From: Synaphobranchus kaupii
Lineage: Eukaryota; Chordata; Actinopteri; Anguilliformes; Synaphobranchidae
Length of the DNA: 64,000 nt
Assembly (NCBI GenBank): GCA_029718625.1
Contig: CM056387.1
Location: 39,015,994-39,079,993, forward strand
Direction: 5' to 3'
The translations under genes were made by a program, and so were the position numbers. Shown here piece after piece: positions 46,301 through 59,244 of this stretch (its first letter is position 1; each line of letters opens with the position of its first letter). A model generated the notes under the pieces. The model was not told where the DNA came from and searched no databases. It worked only from the letters and a program-made list of their open reading frames with translations.

Positions 46301-49300
46301 GTGTAATGGTTTATGTAAGTATGTGTTCTGTAATGTAATGGTTTATGTAAGTATGTGTTCTGTAATGTAATGGTTTATGTAAGTATGTGTTCTGTAATGT
46401 AATGGTTTATGTAAGTATGTGTTCTGTAATGTAATGGTTTATGTAAGTATGTGTTCTGTAATGTAATGGTTTATGTAAGCACGTGTTCTGTAATGTAATG
46501 GTTTATGTAAGTATGTGTTCTGTAATGTAATGTAATGGTTTATGTAAGTATGTGTTCTGTAGTGTAATGGTTTATGTAAGTATGTGTTCTGTAATGTAAT
46601 GGTTTATGTAAGTATGTGTTCTGTAATGTAATGTAATGGTCTATGTAAGTACGTGTTCTGTAATGTAATGTAATGGTTTATGTAAGTACGTGTTCTGTAA
46701 TGTAATGGTTTATGTAAGTAGGTGTTCTGTAATGTAATGTAATGGTTTATGTAAGTATGTGTTCTGTAATGTAATATAATGGTTTATGTAAGTATGTGTT
46801 CTGTAATGTAATGTAATGGTTTATGTAAGTACGTGTTCTGTAATGTAATGGTTTATGTAAGTATGTGTTCTGTAATGTAATGTAATGGTTTATGTAAGTA
46901 CGTGTTCTGTAATGTAATGGTTTATGTAAGTATGTGTTCTGTAATGTAATGTAATGGTTTATGTAAGTATGTGTTCTGTAATGTAATGGTTTATGTAAGT
47001 ATGTGTTCTGTAGTGTAATGGTTTATGTAAGTATGTGTTCTGTAATGTAATGGTTTATGTAAGTATGTGTTCTGTAGTGTAATGGTTTATGTAAGTATGT
47101 GTTCTGTAATGTAATGGTTTATGTAAGTATGTGTTCTGTAATGTAATGGTTTATGTAAGTATGTGTTCTGTAATGTAATGGTTTATGTAAGTATGTGTTC
47201 TGTAATGTAATGGTTTATGTAAGTATGTGTTCTGTAATGTAATGGTTTATGTAAGCACGTGTTCTGTAATGTAATGGTTTATGTAAGTATGTGTTCTGTA
47301 ATGTAATGTAATGGTTTATGTAAGTATGTGTTCTGTAGTGTAATGGTTTATGTAAGTATGTGTTCTGTAATGTAATGGTTTATGTAAGTATGTGTTCTGT
47401 AATGTAATGGTTTATGTAAGTATGTGTTCTGTAATGTAATGGTTTATGTAAGTATGTGTTCTGTAGTGTAATGGTTTATGTAAGTATGTGTTCTGTAATG
47501 TAATGGTTTATGTAAGTATGTGTTCTGTAGTGTAATGGTTTATGTAAGTATGTGTTCTGTAGTGTAATGGTTTATGTAAGTATGTGTTCTGTAATGTAAT
47601 GGTTTATGTAAGTATGTGTTCTGTAATGTAATGGTTTATGTAAGTATGTGTTCTGTAATGTAATGGTTTATGTAAGTATGTGTTCTGTAATGTAATGGTT
47701 TATGTAAGTATGTGTTCTGTAGTGTAATGGTTTATGTAAGTATGTGTTCTGTAATGTAATGGTTTATGTAAGTATGTGTTCTGTAGTGTAATGGTTTATG
47801 TAAGTATGTGTTCTGTAATGTAATGGTTTATGTAAGTATGTGTTCTGTAATGTAATGGTTTATGTAAGTATGTGTTCTGTAATGTAATGGTTTATGTAAG
47901 TATGTGTTCTGTAATGTAATGGTTTATGTAAGTATGTGTTCTGTAATGTAATGGTTTATGTAAGCACGTGTTCTGTAATGTAATGGTTTATGTAAGTATG
48001 TGTTCTGTAATGTAATGGTTTATGTAAGTATGTGTTCTGTAGTGTAATGGTTTATGTAAGTATGTGTTCTGTAATGTAATGGTTTATGTAAGTATGTGTT
48101 CTGTAATGTAATGGTTTATGTAAGTATGTGTTCTGTAGTGTAATGGTTTATGTAAGTATGTGTTCTGTAATGTAATGGTTTATGTAAGTATGTGTTCTGT
48201 AGTGTAATGGTTTATGTAAGTATGTGTTCTGTAATGTAATGGTTTATGTAAGTATGTGTTCTGTAATGTAATGGTTTATGTAAGTATGTGTTCTGTAATG
48301 TAATGGTTTATGTAAGTATGTGTTCTGTAATGTAATGGTTTATGTAAGTATGTGTTCTGTAGTGTAATGGTTTATGTAAGTATGTGTTCTGTAGTGTAAT
48401 GGTTTATGTAAGTATGTGTTCTGTAGTGTAATGGTTTATGTAAGTATGTGTTCTGTAGTGTAATGGTTTATGTAAGTATGTGTTCTGTAGTGTAATGGTT
48501 TATGTAAGTATGTGTTCTGTAGTGTAATGGTTTATGTAAGTATGTGTTCTGTAATGTAATGGTTTATGTAAGTATGTGTTCTGTAGTGTAATGGTTTATG
48601 TAAGTATGTGTTCTGTAATGTAATGGTTTATGTAAGTATGTGTTCTGTAGTGTAATGGTTTATGTAAGTATGTGTTCTGTAATGTAATGGTTTATGTAAG
48701 TATGTGTTCTGTAGTGTAATGGTTTATGTAAGTATGTGTTCTGTAATGTAATGGTTTATGTAAGTATGTGTTCTGTAGTGTAATGGTTTATGTAAGTATG
48801 TGTTCTGTAATGTAATGGTTTATGTAAGTATGTGTTCTGTAATGTAATGGTTTATGTAAGTATGTGTTCTGTAATGTAATGGTTTATGTAAGTATGTGTT
48901 CTGTAGTGTAATGGTTTATGTAAGTATGTGTTCTGTAATGTAATGGTTTATGTAAGTATGTGTTCTGTAGTGTAATGGTTTATGTAAGTATGTGTTCTGT
49001 AGTGTAATGGTTTATGTAAGTATGTGTTCTGTAATGTAATGGTTTATGTAAGTATGTGTTCTGTAATGTAATGGTTTATGTAAGTATGTGTTCTGTAATG
49101 TAATGGTTTATGTAAGTATGTGTTCTGTAATGTAATGGTTTATGTAAGTATGTGTTCTGTAGTGTAATGGTTTATGTAAGTATGTGTTCTGTAGTGTAAT
49201 GGTTTATGTAAGTATGTGTTCTGTAATGTAATGGTTTATGTAAGTATGTGTTCTGTAGTGTAATGGTTTATGTAAGTATGTGTTCTGTAATGTAATGGTT

Positions 49301-51203
49301 TATGTAAGTATGTGTTCTGTAGTGTAATGGTTTATGTAAGTATGTGTTCTGTAGTGTAATGGTTTATGTAAGTATGTGTTCTGTAATGTAATGGTTTATG
49401 TAAGTATGTGTTCTGTAATGTAATGGTTTATGTAAGTATGTGTTCTGTAATGTAATGGTTTATGTAAGTATGTGTTCTGTAATGTAATGGTTTATGTAAG
49501 TATGTGTTCTGTAATGTAATGGTTTATGTAAGTATGTGTTCTGTAATGTAATGGTTTATGTAAGTATGTGTTCTGTAGTGTAATGGTTTATGTAAGTATG
49601 TGTTCTGTAATGTAATGGTTTATGTAAGTATGTGTTCTGTAATGTAATGGTTTATGTAAGTATGTGTTCTGTAATGTAATGGTTTATGTAAGTATGTGTT
49701 CTGTAATGTAATGGTTTATGTAAGTATGTGTTCTGTAATGTAATGGTTTATGTAAGTATGTGTTCTGTAATGTAATGGTTTATGTAAGTATGTGTTCTGT
49801 AATGTAATGGTTTATGTAAGTATGTGTTCTGTAATGTAATGGTTTATGTAAGTATGTGTTCTGTAATGTAATGGTTTATGTAAGTATGTGTTCTGTAATG
49901 TAATGGTTTATGTAAGTATGTGTTCTGTAATGTAATGGTTTATGTAAGTATGTGTTCTGTAATGTAATGGTTTATGTAAGTATGTGTTCTGTAGTGTAAT
50001 GGTTTATGTAAGTATGTGTTCTGTAATGTAATGGTTTATGTAAGTATGTGTTCTGTAGTGTAATGGTTTATGTAAGCATGTGTTCTGTAATGTAATGGTT
50101 TATGTAAGTATGTGTTCTGTAGTGTAATGGTTTATGTAAGTATGTGTTCTGTAGTGTAATGGTTTATGTAAGTATGTGTTCTGTAGTGTAATGGTTTATG
50201 TAAGTATGTGTTCTGTAGTGTAATGGTTTATGTAAGTATGTGTTCTGTAGTGTAATGGTTTATGTAAGTATGTGTTCTGTAATGTAATGGTTTATGTAAG
50301 TATGTGTTCTGTAGTGTAATGGTTTATGTAAGTATGTGTTCTGTAGTGTAATGGTTTATGTAAGTATGTGTTCTGTAGTGTAATGGTTTATGTAAGTATG
50401 TGTTCTGTAGTGTAATGGTTTATGTAAGTATGTGTTCTGTAGTGTAATGGTTTATGTAAGTATGTGTTCTGTAGTGTAATGGTTTATGTAAGTATGTGTT
50501 CTGTAGTGTAATGGTTTATGTAAGTATGTGTTCTGTAGTGTAATGGTTTATGTAAGTATGTGTTCTGTAGTGTAATGGTTTATGTAAGTATGTGTTCTGT
50601 AGTGTAATGGTTTATGTAAGTATGTGTTCTGTAGTGTAATGGTTTATGTAAGTATGTGTTCTGTAGTGTAATGGTTTATGTAAGTATGTGTTCTGTAGTG
50701 TAATGGTTTATGTAAGTATGTGTTCTGTAGTGTAATGGTTTATGTAAGTATGTGTTCTGTAGTGTAATGGTTTATGTAAGTATGTGTTCCGTAATGTAAT
50801 GGTTTATGTAAGTATGTGTTCTGTAATGTAATGGTTTATGTAAGTATGTGTTCTGTAGTGTAATGGTTTATGTAAGTATGTGTTCTGTAATGTAATGGTT
50901 TATGTAAGTATGTGTTCTGTAGTGTAATGGTTTATGTAAGTATGTGTTCTGTAGTGTAATGGTTTATGTAAGTATGTGTTCTGTAGTGTAATGGTTTATG
51001 TAAGTATGTGTTCTGTAGTGTAATGGTTTATGTAAGTATGTGTTCTGTAATGTAATGGTTTATGTAAGTATGTGTTCTGTAGTGTAATGGTTTATGTAAG
51101 TATGTGTTCTGTAGTGTAATGGTTTATGTAAGTATGTGTTCTGTAGTGTAATGGTTTATGTAAGTATGTGTTCTGTAGTGTAATGGTTTATGTAAGTATG
51201 TGT
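43382..51203. repeat. 32/37-bp minisatellite, about 7.8 kb, over 230 copies
   Basis: The unit is GGTTTATGTAAGTATGTGTT followed by CTGTAATGTAAT (32 bp). A 37-bp form has an extra ATGTA in the tail. The first few units (43382-43500) are the most diverged (GGAAGTATCTG). Up to about 47.3 kb, 32- and 37-bp units mix, with ACGTG/ATGTG variants. Beyond that the array is almost pure 32-bp, differing only by TAATG or TAGTG. Stops fall in all frames, so there is no long open frame. It abuts the tail of a tRNA-SINE at its left end. Confidence 0.98.
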
Positions 51204-52620
51204 CCATGTGCAGAAACCCGAGTTGCAGTGAGACTGAATTCTGTCAATGCGCCGTCGCCGTTATAAATACAAACGCGCACCTCCGTGTTGAATTTACCGC
51301 TGCTTAAAGCACTAATCCTTCTACCCGATGTTTGCTTTACCCCGTTTCTTATTTCTGGCAAAAGGAAGGGATACTGCTTTCAGAACTTCGTAAAGGAATA
51401 CTTTAAAAATGGGAGGGAAAGGTAGGGTTGTGTTTTTTCACCCCCATTGCTTATAGGGTCATACAGAGTGCATACTCAAACAGACCAGCACCCTCCTGGC
51501 CCTCTGTCAAAGGCTTCTAGAAAAGTCGTTTGTATGATGGAGACCCTTAAGGCTCCAAGACCGCACGATGAGTAAAGTATCGCCGTTCATTAGCATAATG
51601 GCATGTTTTAATTCGGGAAGAGCATGTGTTTCCTATAAGAAAGTTGTTTTAGGTTTTTCAATTTTGCTGTCAAACAGTTTGGTTGTGCTTTGAAATATAA
51701 TTGCGGAACTGTAACGTCGAAACCAAAACACAGCTACAATTTTTGGCCTCTAATGTTTCTAATTTGTTAAAATATGCAGAGTGAATGACAAAAGTTTAAC
51801 TTGAGCGAGCCAAGAAAAACACATCAGCGTACAGCCCGTGGCGGGACACAGTCCCCTTTAGAAACATAATCAATGTAACCTTTGTGGCTGAAGAAAGAGA
51901 AGGGGGAACAATCACAGAGTATATGCAAGGCACTCGTTTTAAATGTCCCATGATCCTTTGGGTGACCTTCCCTGCTCCTCAGTTTTAAAAGAGTTTAAGA
52001 ATAGAAAGTACAAAGAAACAGAAATATAATTTTTCCCATGAACAGGGTGGCCTCTGGGAACACACTCAGCCCCATTCACTAAACAAACACAGCTCTACCA
52101 ACAGCCCCATACAGTGTGTGGAAAAAATTCACTTCTGTGATGGGATATAAAACATAATACCCCTTTACATTATCCCATATTATTGTTCTGCGTTTGGGAA
52201 TGACTGCGCAAGGAAAACAGAGATTACATACCAGGACTGTGATTCTGTAATTCTAATTGGCGCATTTAATTAAGTTTATAAAAAGTTTTCTTTCTTTCCT
52301 TTTCTTTCTACCATGATCTCTCATGTGACAATCACTGCACAATTTTGACCTTGCTCCAGAGTTTTGACCTTGCTCCAGAGTTTTGTAAGAGATAAGATAC
52401 ATGATTCACAATGAGGCACAGAGCTGATCTGTAAATCAAATGATTCAGGCTTAATGTTTAATCTGAGCTCCAGGAGTGACACATTAGCCCTGTTTTTGGG
52501 GGGTGGTGTGGTGGCCACAAGGGGTCTGGTGGGTTATTTATTTATTTATTTGATTTTGCGACGCATCCCTATTTCATTTTTACCTAATTACTATCTTGAG
52601 ACCCTCCCTCTGAGCACAAA
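51204..52620. other. Unique DNA, no gene recognised
   Basis: About 1.4 kb of AT-leaning sequence with TTTA repeats at about 52532-52552. No exon or element recognised. Confidence 0.45.
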
Positions 52621-52624
52621 ACAA

Positions 52625-53730
52625 CACTCTCCCACATCCACCCCTCCGTTTCACTCTCTCCCACATCCACCCCTCCGTTTCACTCTCTCCCACATCCACC
52701 CCTCCGTTTCACTCTTTCCCACATCCACCCCTCCGTTTCACACTCTCCCACATCCACCCCTCCGTTTCACTCTCTCCCACATCCACCCCTCCGTTTCACA
52801 CTCTCCCACATCCACCCCTCCGTTTCACTCTCTCCCACATCCACCCCTCCGTTTCACACTCTCCCACATCCACCCCTCCGTTTCACTCTCTCCCACATCC
52901 ACCCCTCCGTTTCACTCTCTCCCACATCCACCCCTCCGTTTCACTCTCTCCCACATCCACCCCTCCGTTTCACTCTCTCCCACATCCACCCCTCCGTTTC
53001 ACTCTCTCCCACATCCACCCCTCCGTTTCACTCTCTCCCACATCCACCCCTCCGTTTCACTCTCTCCCACATCCACCCCTCCGTTTCACTCTCTCCCACA
53101 TCCACCCCTCCGTTTCACTCTCTCCCACATCCACCCCTCCGTTTCACTCTCTCCCACATCCACCCCTCCGTTTCACTCTCTCCCACATCCACCCCCTCCG
53201 TTTCACTCTCTCCCACATCCACCCCTCCGTTTCACTCTCTCCCACATCCACCCCTCCGTTTCACTCTCTCCCACATCCACCCCTCCGTTTCACTCTCTCC
53301 CACATCCACCCCTCCGTTTCACTCTCTCCCACATCCACCCCTCCGTTTCACTCTCTCCCACATCCACCCCCTCCGTTTCACTCTCTCCCACATCCACCCC
53401 TCCGTTTCACTCTCTCCCACATCCACCCCCTCCGTTTCACACTCTCCCACATCCACCCCTCCGTTTCACTCTCTCCCACATCCACCCCTCCGTTTCACTC
53501 TCTCCCACATCCACCCCCTCCGTTTCACTCTCTCCCACATCCACCCCTCCGTTTCACTCTCTCCCACATCCACCCCTCCGTTTCACTCTCTCCCACATCC
53601 ACCCCCTCCGTTTCACTCTCTCCTACATCCACCCCTCCGTTTCACTCTCTCCCACATCCACCCCTCCGTTTCACTCTCTCCCACATCCACCCCTCCGTTT
53701 CACTCTCTCCCACATCCACCCCTCCGTTTC
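52625..53730. repeat. 29/30-bp minisatellite, about 38 copies
   Basis: The unit is CACTCTCTCCCACATCCACC followed by CCTCCGTTT (29 bp). Occasional 30-bp units have an extra C. Variation is very low (CACACTC, CTTTCCC, CTCCTAC), suggesting recent expansion. The + frame of 456 codons is a repeat translation: 29 is not a multiple of 3, so all frames cycle. Confidence 0.97.
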
Positions 53731-54310
53731 GCACCTCTTCAGACTCAAAACAAACACAGTTTCCCCGAGAACACGCAAGAGAAAGGTTCGCCAGATGTTT
53801 ATAAACCATAACTTTGAAATATAGCACAAATGCTTACAGGCTGTCACATTGTGAGACAAAAAAAAAAAGTATCTAATAACTACCAGATGAGAATTCCTTT
53901 CCTTTTTTCATTTCTTTTTATTTTTCATGTTGGAACACGAGGAGTGTCCAAATTTCATAAATTTTAAATATGTGCTCTGCTTACTTCCTTTCAATAATTT
54001 ATTTCCAAAAAAGAAAAGCTCAAAATAAAAGTTGGGGGGCAGGTTGGAGTGGGGGCTGGACAGCGGGGGGGGAGGGGGGGGGTGTTGAAAGAAGTGAATT
54101 ACTGCACTCCAGTTAATTATAAAAATCAAATATGAGTGCTGAGCTAAACTCTCTCCTGTGTGCTTGCACTGTATAAAGGAAGTCTTTTGCACTGTTACTT
54201 CAACATGGTCTCACTGGCAAAAAGCTTTTAGCTGCTGTACCATTTTACTATGGTGCTACGCTACTCACATGCAGCATGGGGTTTCAACACGGAACTCTCA
54301 AGAGTGAATT
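53731..54310. other. Unique DNA between arrays
   Basis: About 580 bp with a G-rich stretch at 54040-54085. TTAGCTGCTGTACCATT at 54228-54244 recurs at 54486-54502 inside the next array, showing that flank and array were duplicated together. No gene. Confidence 0.5.
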
Positions 54311-57300
54311 TGCGTGATGTTATTTCAGTAAAAGATGGGCAGTGTGATGCTATTTCAGTAAAATATGGCAGTGTGACGCTATTACAGTAAAAGATGGGCA
54401 GTGTGACGCTATTTCAGTAAAAGATGGCAGTGTGACGCTATCAATTACCATAGATATCATAATCACTACCATTGAATCACTACCATTAGCTGCTGTACCA
54501 TTGAACAGAGCTAACAGTTTACTATGGTAACTGTGGGCAGTGTAACGCTATTACAGTAAAAGATGGGCAGTGTAACGCTATTACAGTAAAAGATGGGCAG
54601 TGAGACGCTATTACAGTAAAAGATGGGCAGTGTGGCGCTATTACAATAAAAGATGGGCAGTGAGACGCTATTTCAGTAAAAGATGGGCAGTGTGATGCTA
54701 TTACAGTAAAAGATGGGCAGTGTGATGCTATTTCAGTAAAAGATGGGCAGTGTGACGCTATTTCAGTAAAAGATGGGCAGTGTGACGCTATTTCAGTAAA
54801 AGATGGGCAGTGTAACGCTATTACAGTAAAAGATGGGCAGTGTGACGCTATTACAGTAAAAGATGGGCAGTGTGGCGCTATTACAGTAAAAGATGGGCAG
54901 TGTAACGCTATTACAGTAAAAGATGGGCAGTGTGACGCTATTTCAGTAAAAGATGGGCAGTGTGACGCTATTTCAGTAAAAGATGGGCAGTGTGACGCTA
55001 TTACAGTAAAAGATGGGCAGTGAGACGCTATTTCAGTAAAAGATGGGCAGTGTAACGCTATTGCAGTAAAAGATGGGCAGTGTGGCGCTATTACAGTAAA
55101 AGATGGGCAGTGTGATGCTATTACAGTAAAAGATGGGCAGTGAGATGCTATTACAGTAAAAGATGGGCAGTGTGACGCTATTACAGTAAAAGATGGGCAG
55201 TGAGATGCTATTACAGTAAAAGATGGGCAGTGTGGCGCTATTACAGTAAAAGATGGGCAGTGAGACGCTATTACAGTAAAAGATGGGCAGTGTGATGCTA
55301 TTACAGTAAAAGATGGGCAGTGTGATGCTATTACAGTAAAAGATGGGCAGTGTGATGCTATTACAGTAAAAGATGGGCAGTGTGATGCTATTACAGTAAA
55401 AGATGGGCAGTGTGACGCTATTACAGTAAAAGATGGGCAGTGAGATGCTATTACAGTAAAAGATGGGCAGTGTGGCGCTATTACAGTAAAAGATGGGCAG
55501 TGAGACGCTATTACAGTAAAAGATGGGCAGTGTGATGCTATTACAGTAAAAGATGGGCAGTGTGATGCTATTACAGTAAAAGATGGGCAGTGTGATGCTA
55601 TTACAGTAAAAGATGGGCAGTGTGATGCTATTACAGTAAAAGATGGGCAGTGTGACGCTATTACAGTAAAATATGGGCAGTGTGACGCTATTACAGTAAA
55701 AGATGGGCAGTGAGACGCTATTACAGTAAAAGATGGGCAGTGTGACGCTATTACAGTAAAAGATGGGCAGTGAGACGTTATTACAGTAAAAGATGGGCAG
55801 TGTGATGCTATTACAGTAAAAGATGGGCAGTGTGATGCTATTACAGTAAAAGATGGGCAGTGTGACGCTATTACAGTAAAAGATGGGCAGTGTGATGCTA
55901 TTACAGTAAAAGATGGGCAGTGTGACGCTATTACAGTAAAAGATGGGCAGTGTGACGCTATTACAGTAAAAGATGGGCAGTGTGATGCTATTACAGTAAA
56001 AGATGGGCAGTGAGATGCTATTACAGTAAAAGATGGGCAGTGTGACGCTATTACAGTAAAAGATGGGCAGTGTGACGCTATTACAGTAAAAGATGGGCAG
56101 TGTGACGCTATTACAGTAAAAGATGGGCAGTGTGACGCTATTACAGTAAAAGATGGGCAGTGTGACGCTATTACAGTAAAAGATGGGCAGTGTGACGCTA
56201 TTACAGTAAAAGATGGGCAGTGAGACGCTATTACAGTAAAAGATGGGCAGTGAGACGCTATTACAGTAAAAGATGGGCAGTGTGACGTTATTACAGTAAA
56301 AGATGGGCAGTGTGACGCTATTACAGTAAAAGATGGGCAGTGTGACGCTATTACAGTAAAAGATGGGCAGTGTGACGCTATTACAGTAAAAGATGGGCAG
56401 TGTGACGCTATTACAGTAAAAGATGGGCAGTGTGACGCTATTACAGTAAAAGATGGGCAGTGAGACGCTATTACAGTAAAAGATGGGCAGTGTGACGTTA
56501 TTACAGTAAAAGATGGGCAGTGTGACGCTATTACAGTAAAAGATGGGCAGTGTGACGCTATTACAGTAAAAGATGGGCAGTGAGGCGCTATTACAGTAAA
56601 AGATGGGCAGTGTGATGCTATTACAGTAAAAGATGGGCAGTGTGGCGCTATTACAGTAAAAGATGGGCAGTGAGATGCTATTACAGTAAAAGATGGGCAG
56701 TGTGACGCTATTACAGTAAAAGATGGGCAGTGTGATGCTATTACAGTAAAAGATGGGCAGTGTGACGCTATTACAGTAAAAGATGGGCAGTGAGACGCTA
56801 TTACAGTAAAAGATGGGCAGTGTGATGCTATTTCAGTAAAAGATGGGCAGTGTGGCGCTATTACAGTAAAAGATGGGCAGTGAGATGCTATTACAGTAAA
56901 AGATGGGCAGTGTGACGCTATTACAGTAAAAGATGGGCAGTGTGATGCTATTACAGTAAAAGATGGGCAGTGTGACGCTATTACAGTAAAAGATGGGCAG
57001 TGAGACGCTATTACAGTAAAAGATGGGCAGTGTGATGCTATTTCAGTAAAAGATGGGCAGTGTGGCGCTATTACAGTAAAAGATGGGCAGTGAGATGCTA
57101 TTACAGTAAAAGATGGGCAGTGTGATGCTATTACAGTAAAAGATGGGCAGTGAGACGCTATTACAGTAAAAGATGGGCAGTGAGACGCTATTACAGTAAA
57201 AGATGGGCAGTGTGGCGCTATTACAGTAAAAGATGGGCAGTGAGACGTTATTACAGTAAAAGATGGGCAGTGAGACGCTATTACAGTAAAAGATGGGCAG

Positions 57301-57838
57301 TGTGACGCTATTACAGTAAAAGACGGGCAGTGTGACGCTATTACAGTAAAAGATGGGCAGTGAGACGCTATTACAGTAAAAGATGGGCAGTGAGACGTTA
57401 TTACAGTAAAAGATGGGCAGTGTGACGCTATTTCAGTAAAAGATGGGCAGTGAGACGCTATTACAGTAAAAGATGGGCAGTGTGACGCTATTACAGTAAA
57501 AGATGGGCAGTGTGACGCTATTACAGTAAAAGATGGGCAGTGTGACGTTATTACAGTAAAAGATGGGCAGTGTGACGCTATTACAGTAAAAGATGGGCAG
57601 TGTGACGCTATTACAGTAAAAGATGGGCAGTGAGGCGCTATTACAGTAAAAGATGGGCAGTGTGATGCTATTACAGTAAAAGATGGGCAGTGTGGCGCTA
57701 TTACAGTAAAAGATGGGCAGTGAGATGCTATTACAGTAAAAGATGGGCAGTGTGACGCTATTACAGTAAAAGATGGGCAGTGTGATGCTATTACAGTAAA
57801 AGATGGGCAGTGTGACGCTATTACAGTAAAAGATGGGC
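54311..57838. repeat. 30-bp minisatellite, at least 110 copies, truncated by gap
   Basis: The unit is GGGCAGTGTGACGCTATTAC followed by AGTAAAAGAT, with an exact 30-bp period from about 54533. Variants are confined mainly to GTGACG/GTGATG/GTGGCG/GAGACG/GAGATG and TTACAG/TTTCAG. About 85 bp of non-repeat DNA splits the first few units (54439-54525) from the main block. Variant order shows higher-order duplications of 240 and 210 bp. The minus frame of 1276 codons encodes a 10-residue repeat (PSFTVIASHC) and extends only because Ns were read through; not a gene. Confidence 0.98.
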
Positions 57839-58338
57839 NNNNNNNNNNNNNNNNNNNNNNNNNNNNNNNNNNNNNNNNNNNNNNNNNNNNNNNNNNNNNN
57901 NNNNNNNNNNNNNNNNNNNNNNNNNNNNNNNNNNNNNNNNNNNNNNNNNNNNNNNNNNNNNNNNNNNNNNNNNNNNNNNNNNNNNNNNNNNNNNNNNNNN
58001 NNNNNNNNNNNNNNNNNNNNNNNNNNNNNNNNNNNNNNNNNNNNNNNNNNNNNNNNNNNNNNNNNNNNNNNNNNNNNNNNNNNNNNNNNNNNNNNNNNNN
58101 NNNNNNNNNNNNNNNNNNNNNNNNNNNNNNNNNNNNNNNNNNNNNNNNNNNNNNNNNNNNNNNNNNNNNNNNNNNNNNNNNNNNNNNNNNNNNNNNNNNN
58201 NNNNNNNNNNNNNNNNNNNNNNNNNNNNNNNNNNNNNNNNNNNNNNNNNNNNNNNNNNNNNNNNNNNNNNNNNNNNNNNNNNNNNNNNNNNNNNNNNNNN
58301 NNNNNNNNNNNNNNNNNNNNNNNNNNNNNNNNNNNNNN
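57839..58338. other. Assembly gap of 500 Ns
   Basis: Exactly 500 unknown bases, a round number that suggests a placeholder rather than a measured length. The array runs into its left edge and is absent on its right edge, so the true array length is unknown. Confidence 0.99.
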
Positions 58339-59136
58339 TCAGATTGAAACAAATTTACAGGTTGCTAAGGTAGGGTCAGCCATACAACAAAATGGCGACT
58401 GCTGGCTCCCATCTCCCTGGATTATTTTACAGGCAATTTAAGACTTGTTTCTGGGAGCAGTGATTTCTACCTTTAACCTCCACTATTATACCAAATCTGC
58501 TCTTATGGGGCCAGACAAAGCAGCCCTGACTACCACTGTGAAGGTCTATGGGGTTTGGGGGGTGGGACCCAATGATTAATCTGCATGGCCCCCGGTGATG
58601 CAGATCCATCTCAAAGAGCCAGTTTGGATACCCTACTCCATCATCCACCACAAACCACCCCCCCTCCACCCACAGACAGAACTGCTCTCCCTCCACCAAT
58701 TATAGTCTGCCGTGTGATCACATGGCCCACAATACAAATAAGTGGCAAATTGGAATCAAGGAAACAAAATGGAGGAAACCGTAAAATTATGTAACCAAGA
58801 CGTAACTGCGTACACCTTGTGAGAGGCAATCGGTGTGGAACACAGATCCACAGTTTCCGTAGTTACGATTATGAGCAGAGGCCTGGCCAAACTGCCACCC
58901 CTAATGCCACCATTTATGCAGTTACACAAGGTTTATAGCAACTACACAAGGGCTGTGGCAACAGTTATTTGGCCAGCACAAACAGGACTTACCCATCTGC
59001 AACGTAACTACACTGGGATACCGCCTACAGTACAGCATTACCAAAATAACAAATCCTCACGACAAGGGTTAAAATATGAAATAAAAGGAGTAATTGTTTG
59101 ATGAGGAGGGAGTTGAGGGGTCCCATTCAGTGGAGC
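58339..59136. other. 3' flank of dhx8, no other gene recognised
   Basis: About 800 bp downstream of the dhx8 stop on the gene's strand. It may contain the 3' UTR. I find no canonical AATAAA or ATTAAA signal on minus in 58450-59360, so the transcript end is not located. Confidence 0.4.
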
Positions 59137-59244
59137 AGCGCATGGGGTGTTTGTGAGTGCACCAGTGCAGGGGGTGTTTGTGAGTGCACCAGCGCATGGG
59201 GTGTTTGTGAGCGCACCAGTGAATGGGGTGTTTGTGAGTGCACC
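59137..59244. repeat. 27-bp tandem repeat, four copies, probable dhx8 3' UTR
   Basis: AGCGCATGGGGTGTTTGTGA followed by GTGCACC (27 bp) occurs four times with few substitutions. It lies about 120 bp beyond the dhx8 stop codon, so it is probably within the 3' UTR of that gene. Confidence 0.85.

Noticed and set aside
43382..51203. CRISPR-like array
   Set aside because: Repeats and 'spacers' are the same sequence: the whole 32 bp is repeated with no unique spacers. The setting is eukaryotic.
52454..53824. 456-codon frame with HPPLRFTLSHIHPSVSL-like repeats
   Set aside because: Product of the 29-bp array cycling through frames. The short non-repeat ends are not recognisable.
54522..58352. 1276-codon minus frame with a PSFTVIASHC repeat as a repetitive surface protein
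   Set aside because: The 30-bp period gives a 10-residue repeat automatically. The frame is extended through 500 Ns and begins beyond the gap.
57839..58441. 202-codon + frame across the gap
   Set aside because: Composed almost entirely of unknown residues from Ns.
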